A stretch of 64,000 bases of DNA from Hermodice carunculata (lineage: Eukaryota > Annelida > Polychaeta > Eunicida > Amphinomidae). Within the stretch, counting starts at the first letter, position 1; every line of letters starts with the position of its first letter. Both the position numbers and the translations under genes were made by a program. This document shows positions 60,188 to 64,000 of this stretch, in pieces. The stretch covers positions 969,701 through 1,033,700 of the forward strand of contig CAXHWN010002145.1 of the NCBI GenBank assembly GCA_964020975.1, given 5' to 3'. The notes under the pieces were generated by a model, which was given only the letters and a program-made list of their open reading frames with translations, was not told the origin of the DNA and made no database searches.

Positions 60188-60288
60188 GAAGAACCCCAGG
60201 GAAGCTGAGGAACTTCCAGTGTTTGGGACAGAGAAGTGTGAGGGAGGGAGAAAATAAATATTTGCCCAAGGGGGACAGATTTGTTTGA
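60188..60288 (+). CDS. Candidate terminal exon (option 2)
   Basis: A strong pyrimidine tract (CCCCTTTACCCCCTCCAG) precedes 60188. Joined in phase 1 it reads RRTPGKLRNFQCLGQRSVRE then GENKYLPKGDRFV and a TGA at 60286. The splice acceptor is better than in option 1, but the residues are less like the rest of the tail. Confidence 0.22.
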
Positions 60289-60529
60289 GTTTACAGATGG
60301 AACCAATTTGTGATTTATGCAGACGACCATCTTGATTTAATCAACTGAGCAGGACAAATATCTGGCCTGTAAGTTTAAATTAGATTGATTCCATTATTGT
60401 GTGGTCCAATTGAAACAAACTTTTTGCGATGACTGGAACCTTTATGGTGAATATTTGTGCTAGTTATTCGTGCAAATGAAAATATATATGCCTGACACAA
60501 AATTTTTGCCATTGTATAGGTGACGCCCC

Positions 60530-60562
60530 CCCCCCCCCCCCAGCTTGGGGGGTGGGTGGGGT
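60530..60562. repeat. C-run and G-rich tract
   Basis: C15 followed by AGCTTGGGGGGTGGGTGGGG, a potential hairpin. Confidence 0.8.
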
Positions 60563-61930
60563 GGGAGCATGCTGGAAGTTTAATGGAAATGACCTCAAAG
60601 TGTAGACTTAAAGTTGATCATTTTAGATGTAGCAACTGATGACTCATCATAATACATGATTTTTCAATATTTCAAAACTTTTGTGCCAGAAAAATGGGGG
60701 AGGGCAGGGGTGCTTAAAAGACATCATACAGTAAAATAGAATTCTTGATAAACCATGATGCCTCTTCTGATTTCAATCAAAGTGAGATGAGACATTGTTG
60801 GAGAGTAAATGAAAGAACTGAAGGCTTCCTGGACTATTGCACCAAAAACATACATTTTACGTGTGACACAGAAACAAACATTTTCTTATGACCCAGGGAC
60901 TTTGTTTAGGCAGAGAATGGTGCTGTGGCATTTGAAATAAATTAAGGGATGGTTCAACATTATCATCATCTTTTGCCTTCTCATTGTATTAAAAAGATGA
61001 CCTTTAGAGCAGCATGTATTGTATCCACTAAAGCGCTCAAAAAAAGGGGGACTGCAGGTTCTGCTAAATTCCTAGCTTGTTTCTGGATAGCATCTTTGGG
61101 ATGATAACTCGGGATTGGTGAGAAAAAAATGTAGACAAACCATGAAGATACAGGAATTTTAGTTGATGATGAGTTTACTGGCTGGACTGAAGCAGGCAAT
61201 ACCATGCAATGGTCACCTCACATTGTTAGATAGGGATTTGTGGGGGTTCAAGTTCTGCCTGGATAATCCATCTTTTGTCTGTCCTTGTTTGTTAGGCCAC
61301 CAGGATTAATACATTGTCCTTCATTGTCAGTTTGTATTTCACAGTTAGCACATTTGAGACTTCACACATATGTTGACTTGAAGTAAATACTGGATACCTT
61401 TGAACTAAAAGATGGCATTGTGTCGTATACAAGAAGATTTGAAGTTAAATAGCATTCAAACAGAATTTACATAAAACAGCATCGTTTAAACACCTGTGAC
61501 ACCAGAATAAAGCTGTCATTTATTTATGCTTTTTATGTGTCGAAAAGAAAACTTGAATAGTTCAGTCATAGAAACAAATGCATATGCCTTGTAATGCAAG
61601 TTCACTTGGTGACAGTGGAAGCTAACGTGTACATTGTTTCATAATGACCACCAGGTGGAGCTGCAGACAAGGAACACTGGTGGGCATTACAAACTACATG
61701 TGTCTGTTGTCATCTTCAGAAATGAAAAAAAAAATAATAATAAAATACTCAAGGAAGCAAACAAGAGGGAATAAATCAGCGAAACTGCAACACCCAATTT
61801 AGTAGAGTTTATCTCTGCATGCTGAAATGTTTTTTCAAAGTACAAAAATGTTCGTCCTTGTTGGCTGTTTGTGGTACGTTTATGGTGAACTGACCTGTGT
61901 TTTCTTAGGAAATGTGTGGGGGTTTTTTAG
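60563..61930. other. Unassigned DNA
   Basis: No exon, RNA gene or repeat boundary recognised. Confidence 0.4.
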
Positions 61931-61954
61931 GTTTAACCTTTTCCTGCTTAAAGT

Positions 61955-62270
61955 GGCCAAAGAGGATTGTATATGATTACACAACAGATATTCTGCAGCT
62001 CATGAAAAAGTTCCAGCATCTGAGATTGATTGCTATATTTGCAAGTTCTTCAAGAAATTTGATACAGTGATGCGATAAATTATTTACTTCATATCTTCTC
62101 AAGCCGGAACTTCTTGCTAGCAACAGATATTCAGCTTAAAGTGACAGTATACAGTTGCATAACAGATACATGTATTCTGCAACTTGTAGTGAAAAAACTT
62201 CCAACCTCTGAGATTGATTTGTATATGTACAAGTTCATTATGAAATATGAGACACAGATTTGATAAATTA
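61955..62270. repeat. Diverged tandem duplication, about 190-bp period
   Basis: ACAACAGATATTCTGCAGCT..TCTGAGATTGATTG..GATAAATTA recurs as ATAACAGATACATGTATTCTG..TCTGAGATTGATTT..GATAAATTA. Confidence 0.7.
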
Positions 62271-62454
62271 GTTCCCTCTTCAAAAGGCTCATATATTAGA
62301 GCCAGGTCTGAAGCATCACCTTTCCCCTCATACTGGCAAAGGTAGCACATGTGGTCAAACTGTCAGTAATCATTTTATGTCATGCCTTGGAGAGACGAGC
62401 AAAGCTCATTTAACTGTGCCAGGTGCTCAAATTGAAGGTACAGCTGTTAGTGCT

Positions 62455-62610
62455 ATAAAGACCACCTCATGTACAAGACCACTGTCAGAAGACACTTGAC
62501 TATACATCAACGGTAATTTGCCTGCATTTTAGGACCACCAGTGTTATAAGAGAGTTTTCTGCTGCCATTAGGGGAAGTCTGACTCGGCAGGTCCCACTCC
62601 ACACAGATAA
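62455..62610. repeat. GACCACC-type dispersed repeat
   Basis: AAAGACCACCTCATGTACAAG, GACCACCAGTGTTATAAGAG and GCAGGTCCCACTCC resemble the other copies. Confidence 0.5.
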
Positions 62611-63109
62611 GTCTTAATCTGTAATGGCCCAAGTTAACAGACAGGGTTCCCTGCATTCCAGCCGAGCAGAAATATATCTCAGATGTCTGTATCGGTGAAG
62701 ATGGGTTTATTTGGGTCTGTTTTATTGGTTGCTTGGGATTGATTCATTCTGCAAGACACTTAGAAGCACCAAAACTAAATCATCAAAATATGTGCACACA
62801 TCAGAACAATATTAACTGCATACCTTCTCTAGGTACAACCAGATCCTGTCATTGGGGACTTCTTCTAGCACAACCAACTTCTATCAGAGAATGACTTTCC
62901 AAGTTGATTTTCAAAAAAAGGACAGATATAGACCTACATTGTTTAGTTGGGATTTGATAAAGGTCTCAATATAGCGGTGTGAAAGGCAACTAGTAAAGAA
63001 TAGTATTTACCTGAGATAAACATGGAAGATCAAAGAGAGGAAGCATCATATCAATGCACCACAAGGATGGTTGGCAATAAGGTGCTCTGTTTTTGTAGTT
63101 CTCCAGTTA

Positions 63110-63277
63110 ATTTAAATACCACCAATGCCAAAGAAAGCTGTTGCATGATGGCAAGCTTCTCATTTATAATTTTCATGCAGAATATGTGCTTTGAATCAGA
63201 AAATCAAGTAAAAGTATTCAAAGCAGACGGAATTTGATATTGGGAAACTTTTGCCAGTTTATGGGAGAAAGGGTTAA
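63110..63277 (+). mobile_element. TTAA MITE fragment, subfamily C
   Basis: CCAATGCCAAAGAAAGCTGTTG and the right end GAGAAAGGG + TTAA are recognisable. The left part is missing. Confidence 0.45.
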
Positions 63278-63774
63278 ATAACTGGTAACTTTTGACAGTA
63301 TTTATATTAACAAATGTTGAAAGGGACAATTTTTGTTGAAAAAATGAGGAGCTACCGGTGTTTTGATAAGAAAGCTTTGCTGCTAGGGAGATGTGTTAAT
63401 GATGATGTTGAAGTCTTCAGAACAAAGACACCTGGTTTCACTAGGGTGTGCCTGGAAGGATGTCTCCCAGGCTACGCTTAGTGCTTAAGTCCTCCCATGA
63501 TGGGATCAGTGGAATCACCTGGTGTTTATTTGTGATAGGAAGCCACAGGAAACTGGCCATGATCTCCAGGCATTCTGCAGTTCTCAGGGATCTCTGTGAG
63601 AAACAGGACCTATTAACATGAGGGACTGGCCTATCTGGGGGAAATCAAACCAGCTGACTGTAGCAAAACAAATAGAAGAGGAATGTTTTGCCAATATGGC
63701 CATGTAGCAGTGGTATCAGTGACCCTGGCCATCCTCTCTTCATTCTTGATCCCTTCCCTTCCTGCCCCAGCCAG

Positions 63775-64000
63775 TTAACTCATTGTATCCCAAGCAGGCA
63801 ATGCATGGCTTTGGCCAGTGGCTTTTGCATTGCCTGGCAAGTCATGCCATAGCTATGCTTCAAGCCTACCAAATAATATAAATATATCAACTTCAGATAA
63901 ATCATGAATTTAAAGACAATGAAATGTAGGCTTCTGATACCTGACAGGTATATTTGACAGCTATTGTGACTTGCAGCTACAAAGGAGGGAGAAAAAGAGG
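63775..64000. other. Window end with partial TTAA element
   Basis: TTAA + CTCATTGTATCCC followed by the hairpin GGCAATGCA..TGCATTGCC resembles a subfamily-D left end. The rest is unassigned. Confidence 0.35.

Overview
This is eukaryotic nuclear DNA. It is A+T-rich, intron-like, and packed with microsatellites, minisatellites and short non-autonomous DNA transposons. No bacterial operon, rRNA gene, CRISPR array or viral gene was seen. The long introns, the many short palindromic elements and the frequent 'acatgtacatgta'-type tracts suggest a marine invertebrate animal such as a lophotrochozoan, lancelet, hemichordate or echinoderm. The sequence does not fix the species.

One host gene can be supported. 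It lies on the + strand in at least seven coding exons: 13644-13857, 38739-38838, 42767-42983, 44925-46320, 48517-48587, 49946-50084 and 55546-55650. Every junction has AG/GT borders and the codon phases fit across all six introns. The exons together give an open frame of about 747 codons that is still open at the right. The protein is acidic at its N-terminal end and very basic and Ser/Lys/Arg-rich from the large fourth exon onward, like a disordered cytoskeletal (microtubule-type) protein. I cannot name the family. Two candidate last exons (59028-59119 or 60188-60288) fit the phase and reach a stop.

Layout: 1-13600 is upstream intergenic or 5' intron DNA with several MITEs, a (TCTG)n(TC)n(CA)n microsatellite and a possible LINE 3' end. 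13644-55650 is the gene. Intron 1 (about 24.9 kb) holds a Tc1-like helix-turn-helix fragment, a large 47-49 bp minisatellite, a 141-bp near-perfect foldback, a cluster of hairpin-led repeats (30.66-32.41 kb), a 33-34 bp minisatellite and a 42-bp minisatellite. Intron 3 holds a 54-bp minisatellite whose units each look like a 3' splice site. 55651-64000 is downstream or last-intron DNA with a 217-bp (TC)n tract.

The most notable repeat system is a set of 150-250 bp elements bounded by TTAA with CCCTT/CTCTTTC-type ends, as in piggyBac MITEs. At least 13 copies or fragments are present in four subfamilies. They share an internal stem (GTCAACAGCTTTYCT / AGRAAAGCTGTTGAC) whose two arms change together between copies. 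A second repeat family opens with a short hairpin whose paired bases also change together.
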